Origin: Merluccius polli
Taxonomy: Eukaryota > Chordata > Actinopteri > Gadiformes > Merlucciidae
NCBI GenBank assembly: GCA_030340625.1
Contig: JAOPHQ010004838.1
Span: 398,501-462,500 of the forward strand
Length of the DNA stretch: 64,000 nucleotides
Reading direction: 5' to 3'
The position numbers and the translations under genes were made by a program. The notes beneath the pieces were generated by a model, which saw nothing but the letters and a program-made list of their open reading frames with translations, was not told where the DNA came from and did no database searches. Positions 48,004 through 61,141 of this stretch are shown piece by piece (position 1 is the stretch's first letter; every line of letters starts with the position of its first letter).

Positions 48004-48540
48004 CTGACCGTCGTCATAACCTTGTTACGAGCCGAGGCCTGCGTCAAGCCCTGCTAGATATATGCAGATTAACACCGCACAGTGAAATCACTTCCACCGA
48101 ACCTGCATGATTCACAGCCTTCTCCCGAGTGTTAATTGAAAACCCAACCTTTTTTTTAAATTGAAATGATAGATGTTTATCTCAAAAAATATATAATTCT
48201 GCAGAATATACATGTATTTCTAGAACTGAAAATACGTTGTCCAAGGATTGGTGAGCCAAAATAGTTCCCTTGCACTCTCCCAAGCTCTAAATTTGCATCC
48301 AAATGTAGGCGTTTGGTCAAGTTTTAGATGGGTGAACATGCTGCTTCACTGGTCATCGCAGAGGAAGCATACCGCTTGCTGTGAGTTCTGAGGGAGAAAA
48401 AAAACAAGAACCAGAGCCTGCCACGTGTCACTCTGTGAGCCATAGAGCCTGACCACCACTTGGGTCCTTTAGGAAGGCCTCTAACATATTCAAGCTGCTT
48501 CTTATGCCTCCTCTGCTGACAGTGGGATAGATTCAACATT
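44902..48540. other. Intron, no gene
   Basis: CACA/TGCG-rich 45320-45365, a C-run near 47171, GC-richer 47170-47580 and (CA)n at 47979-48003. No exon, RNA gene or element end was recognised. Confidence 0.55.
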
Positions 48541-49672
48541 TTATTCTTGGAAGTTCATATCTCTCCTAGCCTGGCAAGACAGACCCACATCAGAAAGATG
48601 TAGGGTCTGGCACTGCTCCATTGGCAGTGTGGGCGGGACAAACAGTTGTCTTTCAAGTTCCCTCTGCACGCAATAGGATAGCGCTACAACCAATCAGAGC
48701 AACGAAGAAGGTGACGTAGTCAGAGCGACGGCTCTGACTACGTAATTAATCAAAACTCCGAATACATCTTTCTTTTCGACGAAAGACTTCAGTGCCGTTC
48801 TTTGTTCTTTTCTCAAAGAAAATGTTAACTTCAAGTCTTGAAGAGTCGCGGCCAAAGCCCAGTCGAAAGACAGCTGTTCGCAAGCAGCAGCAGCCATTGT
48901 TTCCCTCTAACACGGAACCGTCGCAACTCTGTCGTCATGGTAGCCCGGCTTCCGACTCCGCCCCTCACGCTGTGATTGGCCTGACAGATTTTCTGTTTCC
49001 AGCACAGAAAAACGACGGAGAAGTGCTAGACCCCCCTGGCTTCAAATTAAATTTGCTGCCGCTAGGGGCGTCTAGATTTCTAGGCTATATCTCTCCATAT
49101 GTTATGGAGAAAAAATATACAATTGCTCCTTATACCCAGCATTCACAATTGGTATTTGGCAAAAACAGACCCGAGTAGCACCATATCTAGAATACCAGAT
49201 CGAGCCTTCGATTTACTCATTGTACTGATACCCTAGCTTGACTTCTCGTCACGAGCCTTCAATTTACTTGTTGTACTGATACCCTAGCTTGACTAGCCCA
49301 CGCTACCTGCCAAGAAATACATGTGTGCCTTGCTATGACATATGCAGTAAGATTACACATGACGAACGGTAAGCGCGTTGGAAGCTGTACTATGGGGGCA
49401 AAATGGTGGTATTCTGCAAATGAAGAGGAAGTGACTCTACCCAAAAAAAACAACATGACTTGTCCCAGGGAATCATCGTCAGTATAGTTTATTCTCGAAA
49501 GTTTGTATCTCTCCATATGTTATGGAGAAAAATGTACAACCTCTATTGCTCCTTATACCCAGCATTCACAATTGGTAATTGGCAAAAAACAGACCTGAGT
49601 AGTACTATATCTAGAATACCAGATCGAGCCTTCGATTTACTCGGTGCACTGATACCCTAGCTTGACTTCTCA
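48541..49672. repeat. Locally repeated sequence (blocks R1 and R2)
   Basis: Block R1 (TTATTCT-G-AAGTT through TACCCTAGCTTGAC) occurs at 48541-48566 plus 49088-49248, where a transposon splits it, and again at 49488-49671. Block R2 (TAGCCCACGCT-CCTGCC through ATCGTCAGTATAGT) occurs at 49294-49488 and at 51054-51232. The R1 tail is itself duplicated in tandem (about 49200-49242 and 49251-49293). The blocks are non-coding and their class is unknown. Confidence 0.85.
48567..49087. mobile_element. TAGCCT-ended TIR element with 9-bp duplication (member 2)
   Basis: Seen: left end TAGCCTGGCAAG and right end, inverted, TAGCCTAGAAAT. The exact 9-bp duplication TATCTCTCC lies at 48558-48566 and 49088-49096. 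The second R1 copy at 49488-49671 reads straight through TATCTCTCCATATG and is the empty site. It shares the ends and the ACCAATC-G---AAC/GTGACGTA motif with member 1 at 28732-29189. It holds a perfect 13-bp hairpin (48714-48743). The open frame from 48792 crosses the right end and has no known domain, so I do not call a gene. Confidence 0.85.
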
Positions 49673-51053
49673 CCGCGTAAAAGTTTATGTGAATATTAGA
49701 CAAGGTTTTCAATGTTTTTTTTCTTGCGGGGGGGGGGGGGGGGGGGTGGTCTGAGATGAGACAGAATTTTCCGCACTGCCCTGAGGGACAGGGTGTGTAA
49801 CTGGCGAGAAAAAGCTGGGCTGCCTGGTTGGGCCAAGCTGCTCGGGTAGACAGATGCTCAGCCGCGACCTCATAGCCGCGTGCCAGGATGCTCACTGGCA
49901 CACGGCTAAAACAACCAGGAAGAACAGGGATGGGAATGGTGCTGGGGGGGGGGGGGGGGGGGGGGGGAAGGTTGGGGTACTACGGTGTGGTCGGGTAGGG
50001 TGGGTGGCTGGCCCAGAAACCTCCTTGCTAGGAGCCATCTCGTTGTGACTTCAGCTTCCTCCTCGCCATAAGGAGGTTGTTTTGCACCAATATTCTGATA
50101 TTCCTTCATCTCAATCCACCCGAGACCGAGTTTTGAGTCCGAGATGGTGGCTGGAGAATAACGAGGCCCGGGGTCAGAGAGAAGAGCGCGAGAGAGAGAG
50201 CGAGACAGTGTAGCACCAGAGTTGTCCACATTCAGGTTCCTAAAATACGACCATCCCTTACAGATGATTTTTCTCTAATGAATTTGCTTCCAAGGAGCCT
50301 GAAGAGAGTACTTGAGCACACACTTGTCAAGAAGCCCCAACGTCAACACGATGCCACACACTGATGCGCCCAGTTTGTGAGGTGTAGGTCTTTCCATTCG
50401 CCAGTTCAAAACACCTCTTGTATACAGACTGGTTTAGGTTGTTCTGCCATATGCTTAAAATATAAAATATATTGGGTAATTAAGCTTAATGCCAGGACTG
50501 GCTTTCATTCCTATTTACCGCCCCACAAGGTATGTCTCTGTCGGCAGTCTTAAAGTGATTATTTAAGTGATGAGTTATAAAATCTGTCATCCATTCTCCC
50601 CCTTCCTGGTTTATGCGCTACTCACATACTACCACCACATCCTAGCGCTGGGATATGCAGTGCATGCATCGTTTCAACGTGATTTTATCAAAACAGAAAC
50701 GTGCCGTGAACTTTCAGCTGAACATACATTTTATTTCAGATGTTTAAATGCAGGTGATACAATGTTGTTTTGCTTGATGCTGCTGTTGCCCGGCTGTTGA
50801 AACTCTTCCTTTTATTATGGAAAGAGAAGAGAAAATATAGCTTTGGGGGGGGGGGGCGTGCGTGGGGGGAGTGCGATTTTTCAGGGGTGTACATTTGCTT
50901 ATTGTGTGGCTTTTACACTTACACGTTAACTGAAGTAGGTGTGATACTTCACAAGTAAACAAGTTTGGGAGTGTTGTTTTCTTGACAGCTATTCTGTGTA
51001 TGGATTGGGTCTCCGAATGGATTGCATCTCTTTAACAAAGCGCTATGCATTGC
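49673..51053. other. Intron, no gene; long G-runs
   Basis: G-runs of about 20 or more at 49727-49746 and about 49945-49967, and a shorter one near 50845. GAGA-rich sequence occurs at about 50190-50205. No exon was recognised. Confidence 0.6.
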
Positions 51054-51232
51054 TAGCCCACGCTTCCTGCCTTGCTATGACATATGCAGTGAGATTACAC
51101 ATGACAAACGGTAAGCGTGTTGGAGGCTGTACTATGGGGGCAAAATGGTGGTATTCTGCAAATAAAGAGGAAGTGACTACCAAAAAAACAAAACATGAAT
51201 GACTTGTCCCAGGGAATCATCGTCAGTATAGT
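51054..51232. repeat. Second copy of block R2
   Basis: It matches 49294-49488 but lacks about 15 bp after CCTGCC. It is not followed by an R1 copy. Confidence 0.85.
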
Positions 51233-53478
51233 ACCCAATTAACATACCCACCTTTCTGGGTCCACAATAATAAGGTAGCAACTTCCAGAGGCAGATATAG
51301 CCTACTAAACACAAAGACTAACAATAACCATGGTGACAGTTATTTGAAAGATATAATTTTTTTTTAAATGCATTAATATCGCTCGTCGACAAAATAACGT
51401 GAAAGGCGGAAAAGGCGGGTAAACGAAAATGACCTCTGCCTGTCAGCCAACCATAATACTTTGACTGATTGCAGACAGCAGGAGGGCGACAAAACCAACA
51501 GCCCCTCATACACACCGCAACACAACAATGCAAAACACGCCTCTCTGTGGGTCTCGTGTTTGAAATTCCTTTTTTTTTGTTTGAAAGATGTTGTTTTGTT
51601 ACGCAGATCGACCTCTAATTTGCAAGTCACAGCATATATGCATATCTAATTGTATAGACTTCAGTGACTGCACTTTAATGAGGGTGTTGGCAAGGATATA
51701 GGAGTCTGGAGTATCTTTAAAGGTTTAAAGAAACAACTTATAGAAACGCACAGGCCTTCTGTCATTCAGACTGCAAACTGCCATGGAAGCAGTTTGCAGA
51801 TTTGTCTCCCCTTGATTTAAGAGGATACCAAAAGTGAATGGGAAAAAAAGAAGCAAAATGAGTGTCAAACCATTGTGATGAACTAAATACCTGAGACCGA
51901 GTAAAGTCCAAGAAGCCTCTTTTTGTAGAGGGGTGGAAGAAAAACAAAACATGTGCGGACCGAGGAGACAATCTCACTCTGAAATGCTGTTAGTACTAAT
52001 TTGTGAGCCAGGTGGACCATGAGGATTTTTTTCCCCCACTGCCTCATTCATTTTACAGTCCAATCTGTTTGTTGCAGCTCTCTGAGCCCAGCGAGCCGTG
52101 GGTATCCACTTGCTCCTAAAGGCTATAAATAGTTAAAGGTATCCACACATTAATTAAGTGTATGAATGACAGACTTGTGCCATCCTGACCCAATGTGATA
52201 GAGCTGAATCTCGTATATTCCACATGTGCACTTTTTTGACACTGAATAAAGTGGTAGTACACTTAATATTGCAAATTGAACATAGTCAAATCTACTGAAC
52301 GGAATTGGATACATTTACATGGTCATTGATCTTTGGATTATATTATAAGGAAATATATAGGCAACAACAATTTGGCAACAATTTCAGCAACAACATAATG
52401 AGCTTAAATCAAAGAGAAGTTAGAAATAACAAAAAAAAAGAAACTGATAATTGCAAGTCTAGAGTCGGCAGACATTCTTGGAGCAATGCAAGACCATCAC
52501 AAGATCACTCACACATATAACTTCAAACAGCGTTCACCACTACAGGCGATATAGTGTCCAATTAGCGTAACCCTCTAATTACCCAGAGTTCCCGGCAGGA
52601 AGCTGAGGTGCGAACACGAGAGCAAACCCCTCATGTACCAGACTGGAGATGGGGGGGGAACAGAAAACCAGGTCTGAGGTGGAGGGCAGAAATTGTATAC
52701 GATCGTAACAGATGACAAGTCTAAGTCTCATATCTTTATCTTTATCGCAGACATTTTTCCTCACAGACACGAAGTGTCTCAGATGTTATTCATCAGCGAG
52801 ATGAAAAGAAAAAAGAAAAAGAAAATTGTCAAACCTCTGTTTGCACATCAATATAGGACATTTTCAAACAGCTACTTCAGAAACGCAAACAAGAAAATTG
52901 CGGACGTAACTGTGTGGACGACACACAACTCCAAACAGCGTCTCGCAGGTCTGTTGTTCTCAACAATGGCCCTTAATTGCACAGCAACATCAACGTCACT
53001 CCAACACGGAGGGGGGAAAAAAGAGAGGGGAGTTCTGTCATTTGACAGCAATTAATCAACAAAATGACAATAATTTCCATCTCTCTTGTCTTCCCAAACA
53101 AAGGTCACCACACATGGCTCCTCCATTTTAAAAGTGAGTCCACTCCCTGTCGGTTTCAGAGTGCTCTATCTGTTCAGGTGCTTCACCTCCATTACTCTGT
53201 CGAAATTCTCTCTTTTTTATTTTTTCCCCCCCCCTCTAACCAAAGGATATTAATCGTCATAAAAGCCGGCACCACAAGTAAAAGCGTGGGGGGGTTGGAG
53301 GAAAAAAAAGGTATGAGAACTGCTTAGGTAAGATAGTGGTGAGGCGGACAGACATGTAGCTAGTCAGCAAACAAAACAATGGAGGCCAGGAAGAGGCGGC
53401 CGCCGTGGAAACCAGTATTCCAGACACTACAGTCAATCCATTAACCTCACTCGTGTCCGAGCCAAGCACCCCCCCCCC

Positions 53479-53522
<44 letters not shown>

Positions 53523-53695
53523 CCATCTCCCCTACTCCAGCCACCGAGAGCCGGCTTACATTAAAAAGACACCCTTGCACGCCTGAGTGGGAATGTATCA
53601 GCGGAGCCAAGCGAGGCGAGAAATTACTAAATCACCAGATTCTTCTTTTCACACACCAATCAATAGGACAAGACTAATGGTGGACGTATGAGTGT

Positions 53696-53698
<3 letters not shown>

Positions 53699-53749
<51 letters not shown>

Positions 53750-53752
53750 ACA
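53699..53752. repeat. (CA)n microsatellite
   Basis: Pure CA to 53742, then CTCACACACA. Confidence 0.97.
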
Positions 53753-54626
53753 TTCATTATTTTATAGAAGATACTTATATCAAGTGTTTTAAGTCATCCA
53801 TGGCCTGTGATGTCGTGATGAAGAAGGTTATGTGGAAGCTAATGCACTGCATAGTCTCAACCGTATTCACGTGTAATCCTGCCAATGCTCCACTATTGAT
53901 CACACTCCCCTCTATGGCACTAGTGTCCATTTCCGGCACCAAACATGGAGGTTAAAAAACTATGGATAACACCCAGCGGTGAGGCCATAGGGCCATTGCT
54001 TTTTAATAACAATAATAGAAAAATAAAGAGGCTATATCTCATATAGAAGAGGATACACTTCAAGATCGATTTGCCTGCTTTGTGTGTGTATTTAGCAAAA
54101 ATTGCACCCAATAATGCAAAATATACATTATTGGGTCTATTGCCCTGTCCTAATACACATAATAGGCCTACATGTGTGCAGATAGTCAGATATTTGCCTG
54201 CAATTTTAATTGTTTCTGGTAAAACTGCAAAATGTTGTCATATCAATTTAAAAAAAAGAAACACTACCATAGCAGAACATTAAAGACAGAACGGGCGATG
54301 GGTAGGAGTGGTGTGCAGCATTTCAGCTCTGGTAAGACATTCATCTGTGTTGTCTGTCAGCAGGGACTACAGAGTTTTGCTTTTGACAGCTTTTCCGGCT
54401 TGGCTGTTTCGGGAGCACGCATCTCTTATCAGTCACAGGGACGGGGGAAAGATACCCGTGACAGCCGACATGTTCGGGGTCCAAGTGCTTAATCTCGGGT
54501 CCCTTCTACCGAGCAAAACGCACCACCAAAGCAAGCGAAGCTCGAGTGATTGCACGCATGCCGAAACCTGCGTCAACCTGCAGCAAATGTGTATGGAGGA
54601 GGGGAAGAAGAGGAAGAGGCAGAAGC

Positions 54627-54715
54627 AGAAGAAGAGGAGGAGGAGGAGGAGGAGGAGGAGAAGAAGAAGAAGAAGAAGAAGAAGAAGAAGAAGAAGAAGA
54701 AGAAGAAGAAGAAGA
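54627..54715. repeat. Polypurine (GAG)n-(GAA)n tract
   Basis: Eighty-nine consecutive purines: about 10 GAG-type triplets, then about 18 GAA-type triplets. The transcribed RNA (minus sense) would be polypyrimidine. It creates a poly-Arg/Lys frame on plus and poly-Leu on minus, neither of them a gene. GAA tracts can form triplex DNA. Confidence 0.97.
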
Positions 54716-56041
54716 TACAAGAGTTGTAATTCTAGATTGTATATTTCTATGTTTTATTTGTTCGGTGTAACTATTGTGGACAGGTATATTATCCTATCAG
54801 GATTTGAATAGTTGGTCCATGTCAGCCTTCAGAGCCCGGTTTCAGCGTGTTACAAAGTGAGAGAAGACGTGTTAGCTGTGGAAAAGCCCTATATAACTAT
54901 ATCCCAGTTGGTTATTTGCATTAATTCCATGTGTAACTCTTAAAACGAGACAGATGACAAGACGGATCATTTGTTCAAGTTAATTAAATTGGTGTTTGAG
55001 AGTGAGTTTAAAGTGTTGCTTCGCAATCGCTGTGGATAACTCGCTGTGCACGAAATCGTTGCAAGCGTGGTCAGGAATGAGAACAACAAGGTTTCGTCGA
55101 TGCCATGAGTTCTGAAAGGACACAAATGATGTTGTGCTGGTGAAGAGTGAAGCAATGAATTGACAAACGTCGAGGACACTATAGTTAATCAACCATCGGG
55201 GTGCGGTTCTCCGGTTTCAGTTGATTTCAGTTAAGTTTCAGTTAGTAGTTGGACATTACGGCGCGGACGACAACGGCAGTCAAGTTACTCGCGGTAGTGA
55301 AGTGAATCACGGAGGTGATGGCGATTAGACATGAATGGAGGAAAGATTGATTGAGTGGATCGGACGGCGTTTTGGTGTGGATTAGAGGAGGCTATTCGGC
55401 TTGGACATTGCCTGGCCTTGAAGTTTGGCGGTATCCACGGGCCTAATTGAACGCTGCGGAGAGCACATTGACACCCGCCGCACACACACACAAACAGTAC
55501 ACACACACACACACACATACACACACGTGCCAGGGGAGTGACAGTGGTAGGATCTTCTCCGGTTCCCCGCCACCCAGCGACGTCTTCCCAGTGTCTCCGC
55601 TCTGCTCTTCTCGCCTCATCAGACCGGTTAGGATTGGGTGCCAATTTATTTCCAGTAAACGAGACGGAGGTAACATTGTTTATTATTACTTCTTTTTTTT
55701 TTTACTTATTACTTATTTTCACTTATTGAAGTGAGTGGTTAACACCGTCATTGATGTTTTTAACTGAAAAGGGACAGATGTTTTGGTTTAAGGACATTTA
55801 TGGAGATGTGGACTAAGAAAAGGAAACTTAAAGGTGTTTCTAAGATGTTTTCCTTTCTCGTGAAACACAAAGACACCCATGGACTGTTTATTGGAGAAAG
55901 AGTTGTTGCTGAATAATGTTAAATTTATTCAGCAAAACCCAATCGAGGTGGAATTATTTGATTTTTTGTATGTTTCAAAGGGAAAAGTGACTACTTTAAG
56001 AAAATATTGATTGTTTTGAAGGGAGATAAGTACAGAAGCGC

Positions 56042-56267
56042 GTGCTGCCAAGCAAAAAAATATTTTTTTGGAATACATATTTTTACGAGATAATTATCAC
56101 GTAATAACAAGAAAACTATCATGTTAATACTTGATACTGAACTTATCTTGTAATAACCAGAACACAATCATGTAATTACGAGAATTGTAGAACAGAACGG
56201 AATTCTTGTTATTACGTGAACATTTTCTCATAACGACTCAACTTTAAATTGTTTTGCTTGGCAGCAC
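56042..56267. mobile_element. 226-bp MITE with perfect 16-bp TIRs
   Basis: GTGCTGCCAAGCAAAA at 56042-56057 and its exact complement at 56252-56267. The interior is built of degenerate TACGAGATAA/TTATTACGTGA words in both orientations, so the whole element can fold back. No clear target duplication was seen and no protein is encoded. The superfamily is unassigned. Confidence 0.8.
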
Positions 56268-59200
56268 TGTGCCGTAGATAAGATATTTAGTTTTCTTGAG
56301 AAGTATACATTTTGTTTCCGTTTTGTTAAAGTTTACATTTTGTAAATTGGTTGGCAAATTGGTTTTCTACTGAACAGGAATACAAATTATCCAAAGGAAA
56401 GAAAGCAAATCAATACAAATAAATAAATGTTAAGTCTTATTGAGATAAACTAATCTCTCATGTTCTTTCATGTGCATGTGACTTACCTTAGAGTAGGGGC
56501 ATCTGGGCTATCCCGCTAGATCCGGGGAGGGAGGGTTCATGCTTGGACCGGTAAGTCGGTTGAGCTTATACTATACATTTCAGGTTGCTACTGTGATAGA
56601 AGAAGATGCTGAAGCCCGCCTCACCACATCTCAGGTGGCTTATTGTGGTAATTTCATGCAGCAGGACAGGCACAAACACACCGTCGTGGGTACAAGAGAC
56701 TAATCGTATTTGGGGGGGGGGGGGATATCAAATCGTCTAGGGTAAGGACACTATATTTACCCCTACAAAGCGGTGGCATTACGCCTCCGCTACAAAGAGG
56801 CGAGGGAAAAAAAACCTAAAAAATCGAAAAGCACCAAGAATGCGCCGAGAAGAGTGGAGCTGTCGCTCTAATCGTATCAAAGGCCTCAAACAAACAAACG
56901 AACAAACAAACAAACAAGGGTGAACTGTGATTGATGGGCGCACAGTTAATAGGACTCCAAGACCCACGCAGTGGGCTTTGGAGTGGGTGGTCTAGGTAGG
57001 TGTGTGGATCAATAGGATCTCAGAAACATGTTAGCGAATCACACGAAATCCAACCCGGATGACAGCTCACTGCCAATCTAATTTTAACACGTAGGTAACA
57101 TGAAGGTGGTGTTTCGGCTGGGTTCACCTGGGGCCTTGTGAGCCGAAAACAAACACGTAGAGACCCAAAAGAGAGAACTGGAGTTGGCTGCAGATGTGTG
57201 TGTGTGTGTGTGTGGAGAGGTTGAATAGAGTGGGACTGGGAGGTGTTGTGATGGTTTTCAAAGTGCTGTGCCATGAAAGGTCTATGAATTATTCATGTTT
57301 AGTGACAATCTCGGGGTGATATTTAAGCCTTGGAAAAAACAAAGGAGAGAAAGATTTTTCCTTGACTCTTCCGGGTTAGGGACAATAGCAATGGCTTCTC
57401 CTTCCCTATTGGACGGTAGACTTAAGCACACCGCCCAAGAAGTCTGACAAACTGGCTGACGGTTTGATAAGGCAATCATTGCTTTACACAGGGGAAAGGA
57501 AACGATGGCAGTCATTTTCTGTCTTATCCACGACCTCAGCCTCCTGGTCTGTGAACCGGACTATTGCCAGCCCTGCCAGGAAACGCTGCCACAATATGGA
57601 CGTAATACCACTAATCAGTCCACATTTGTGGTTGTGTGTGCGTGTGTGTGTGTGTGCGTGCGTACATGTACATTTGTGTGTGCGTGTGTGTGTAAAGAAA
57701 TGACAACTCACAATTTATCCCCTTCGATTAACTCATGTAGGTTAATTAGTAGTTACTAATGCATACATTCAACAAGCATTTATCTTTATTATCTCAATAT
57801 ACAATTAAAATGTTTTCTATGGACAACATTCTCCGGGGTCTTGTCTGAAATGGCATGCAGGCACTATATATAGAAACTTTAGAGCATGGTGGCGGTAAAT
57901 TAGACACAATGGATGCCATCCAGAGTAGCTATGGACACAGCAGCCATTTATCTCTCTCAAAAGCGAACAGTCATTAAGGGCACATAAGTGACATAAAACA
58001 ACTAACGATTTAGTTAGAACACACGCACGCATGGGCACACACGTGCACACACACACACACACACACACACAGAGCTCAATTGATTTGTGTCCTTTTCTTT
58101 TCAAATGGCAACTGGAAAAGTTGAGTGTGCACCATGCAGGCACACGATGTTAACGACCAGGTTACAACACACATTACACGCGCCAAACAGATAGCTGCAT
58201 TACACTAGCGGCTAATGACATTGCAATCGCAGTTAGCTACATTGCGCTAGCAGATAGCGATGCATATATAGGATGATTTGATGATTTGTTTCCTTTTTTG
58301 TTCATCTTGTACCAGAAAATGAGTCATTACACATCATATCATCTCATGTGGTGGTGGAAGGGGTTGCAGCAGTCTGTGTGCGTGGGTGGCCCTGGCACCC
58401 TAAGGCGACAGTCTTGCTCATATGTTGGAACACTAATGGAATCCAGTAATAATTATAAATGTCTGTATTTGCATTTATTTTTTTCCCACAGACCTTCCTG
58501 CATAATACTACGCATTTATTTTTGATTCATGCATGTATGGGAATATTTTGTTTATTACCCCAAGCAACGACAAATTCCCCACAATAATTCCAATGTAGAG
58601 CAGAGGCTCCTCTCTGCACCTTCTGCTTAAGGCAACTACCTCTTGCGTATCGATCATCTGGTTAATAGCGGCAATATATTCCAACTCTTTAAAGGAAATG
58701 GCTCGTGAGTACAACTTAAAAAACAAATTAAGGCGGAAAAAAATGTTTCACTTCTCTAGATGTGTGCAGAGCCGTTATAGCATATGGGTTTGGTCATAAA
58801 GTGACCAGACACATAAAGGCAAAATGATGGACTATTAAGGGGCTGTGCATTAAAATGAATCACTCGTACTACTCAATATGTCTCTGTCGGTCTTGCTACA
58901 CCGGGTTATCTTCGCTCTTCAGAAGGGCAGAGCGCAGCGTCGCCCACCGGCCTCAGACTTGTCTGCTGAATGAGATGCGTAGGGGAAGGAGGAGGAGAGG
59001 GAGGTGGTGCGGCGGTGCTGGTGGGGAGGATGCATGAATCCTTTCCCTGTTCTGGCTTTCTGGGCCCGCATTGCGTGATAGGTCCCTGCGCCCTTGGTCT
59101 GTGCCAGGTGGCAGCTGGGACAGCACCCCCTCCCTCCCTCCCTACCTCCCTCCTGGTCTCTCTCTCTCTCTCCCCCTCCACACCCCCTTTGCCCTAGCTT

Positions 59201-60629
59201 CGGCAGGCAACAGTTTGGCCCTCAGTTGCGGCCCTCACACCACCGCCACCAGGGGCACGGCGCCCGGGACTCGATCCCTGACCCGCAGACTGCACCCATG
59301 TGGCAGCGGCTGTGACAGGTAGCTCTGTTTTCCCACCATTAAACGGTATCCATTGGTTTGAATCCAGCAGATATGCTACACTGAAAGAATCCATTTTACA
59401 CAAATTCAGCCAAGACGGCACAGCACAGTGGATCACCTCCCATTGATTATTATGGCAGCGTTTCCCCGCCGAACGCAAAAGCTGACGGAGCGCTCATTAA
59501 ACACGACGCTTGATGGCTCCAACGGCGCTGAGGAGTTACTGATCGAGTTTATCTTTTTCTTTTTTATTGTTATTGGGGGGACATTCAAAGTCATCTCAAC
59601 ATCCCTCCCTAAAACACAACAATACGTCATCCAAAACGAGTCTATACTCGGCTATCACACGGTTTATATTCATCACTGATATTTACTTTAAGTATAATGT
59701 CGTGATACTGGATCATACTATGTCATTTTATTATGATCCCGAGTGTGCATTTTGCTGAGAAAACAACAATATTATTTTCCTGTGACAGGCCTGCACCCAA
59801 TTAAAGGTTTCAAGAAAACATTAAATTCAAAATGATTTTTTTATTTCACTGCGCTCGCTCAGTTCCCTGGTCATATTACGCATATAACTATTCAGCACAG
59901 CATGAATTAAATAACAGAATTCAGCGTTCTGCCCATTCAACATTAAAACCTAATCAACTTCAACCAAGTTCAATGTAAGCCCTGCATTCCTATAGGAACC
60001 ATAACACCATTGAGACCTGAGCTGGTAAGTAAACAATAGGCAGTGCAGTGTTTCCTCTACATGCATCCAGCAGCGGTGCAGCACCGCCCCGCTGAATTAC
60101 TAGCGCCACTGCAATCAGCCATGCAAAGATTTTTTTTTTTTAATTAGAAAGAAGTTGGGGCGCCCCAAATGCAAAATCCCCAAATGTCTTTCATTTAAAA
60201 ACATATATATCATAGGTGCCCCCATCAATTGATACATTGTCATTGGAGAAATATTGTGGAAAATACTGAAAGCAAAATAGTGTTCTGCTATAGAATAAAG
60301 AATAAAATACACATGATGATACTGTTGATGGCATTAGCTCATGAATGGCTTTAGACTAAATGTAGGAAGCATAAAAAGAAAAAGTAACACATCAAGTGAC
60401 TTAATAATAGAAAGTAGCCTACATGTTTGATTGTGCAGAAGCAGCAGTATTGTGAAACCCAGGAGATGGGATGGCTACAAATTGGAGACTGAAAACTGTA
60501 ATTGCGCCAACATTAATGCCAAAAAAATGTTTTGTACTTTATATTGTTATAGCATTGTATGAAACCATTTCTGTAATGCACCAGAGCCCTACTAGAATAA
60601 ATGATCACTCTAAAACCTATCTGCACCCG
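56268..60629. other. Intron, no gene
   Basis: G12 near 56712, (GT)n at 57194-57214, GT/GC tracts at 57629-57694, CA tract at 58019-58072 and CCCT-rich 59128-59180. At 60045-60130, CAGTGTTTCCTCTA followed by AGCAGCGGTGCAGCACCG resembles the tip of a hAT element, without a partner end. Confidence 0.5.
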
Positions 60630-60885
60630 CGCACATCAGCACCATGCACACGCACATCAGCACCGGCAGCACCATGCACGCACATCGGCACCATGCACAC
60701 GCACATCAGCACCATGCACACACACATCAGCACCATGCACACGCACATCAGCACCATGCACACACACATCAGCACCATGCACACACACATCAGCACTGTG
60801 CACACGCACATCAGCACCATGCACATACACATCAGCACAGTGCACATGCACATCAGCACCGTGCACACGCACATCAACATAGTGC
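60630..60885. repeat. 21-bp minisatellite
   Basis: About twelve copies of GCACCATGCACACGCACATCA with small variants (GTG for ATG, CACA for CACG, one shortened unit near 60670). Because 21 is a multiple of three, several frames stay open; one reads TMHTHIS heptads. I treat the frames as by-products. Confidence 0.93.
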
Positions 60886-61141
60886 AACTCACACACACTT
60901 TTCCAGCAAGCACAGTTGCTGGAAGAAAATCACTGAAAAACACCGCAGTGGGTGCTGTCACTAAATCCTAGATGATTTCCCTTTGTCGTTTCGTCCAGCA
61001 CTAATTTCAGTTGGACAACACAGAATGCCGTTTCATGCTGTTCCTCTTCTCAGATTGCCAATCGTTCAAAGGAAAACCAATAACATGTATTTTACAAAAT
61101 ACGTAGCCACTTTGTATGTAAAAAGTGTGGTTAAGTGTTTG

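Larger units (their letters stand above)
51233..56041. other. Intron, no gene; CA tracts and polypurine
   Basis: (CA)n at 53469-53523, 53699-53752 and 55483-55525, and the polypurine tract at 54627-54715. The stretch 54830-55480 is less repetitive and moderately GC-rich, but no start codon with a hydrophobic leader and donor was found. Confidence 0.55.

Noticed and set aside
54308..54811. 167-codon frame, the longest in the window, with a poly-Arg/Lys end
   Set aside because: The length comes from the GAG/GAA repeat; no domain, splice sites or conserved residues are visible.
54830..55480. Moderately GC-rich stretch considered as 5'UTR of the host gene
   Set aside because: No ATG with hydrophobic leader and phase-1 donor on the minus strand.
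60471..60971. 166-codon frame with THIS-type heptads
   Set aside because: It is a by-product of the 21-bp minisatellite; similar frames are open on both strands.
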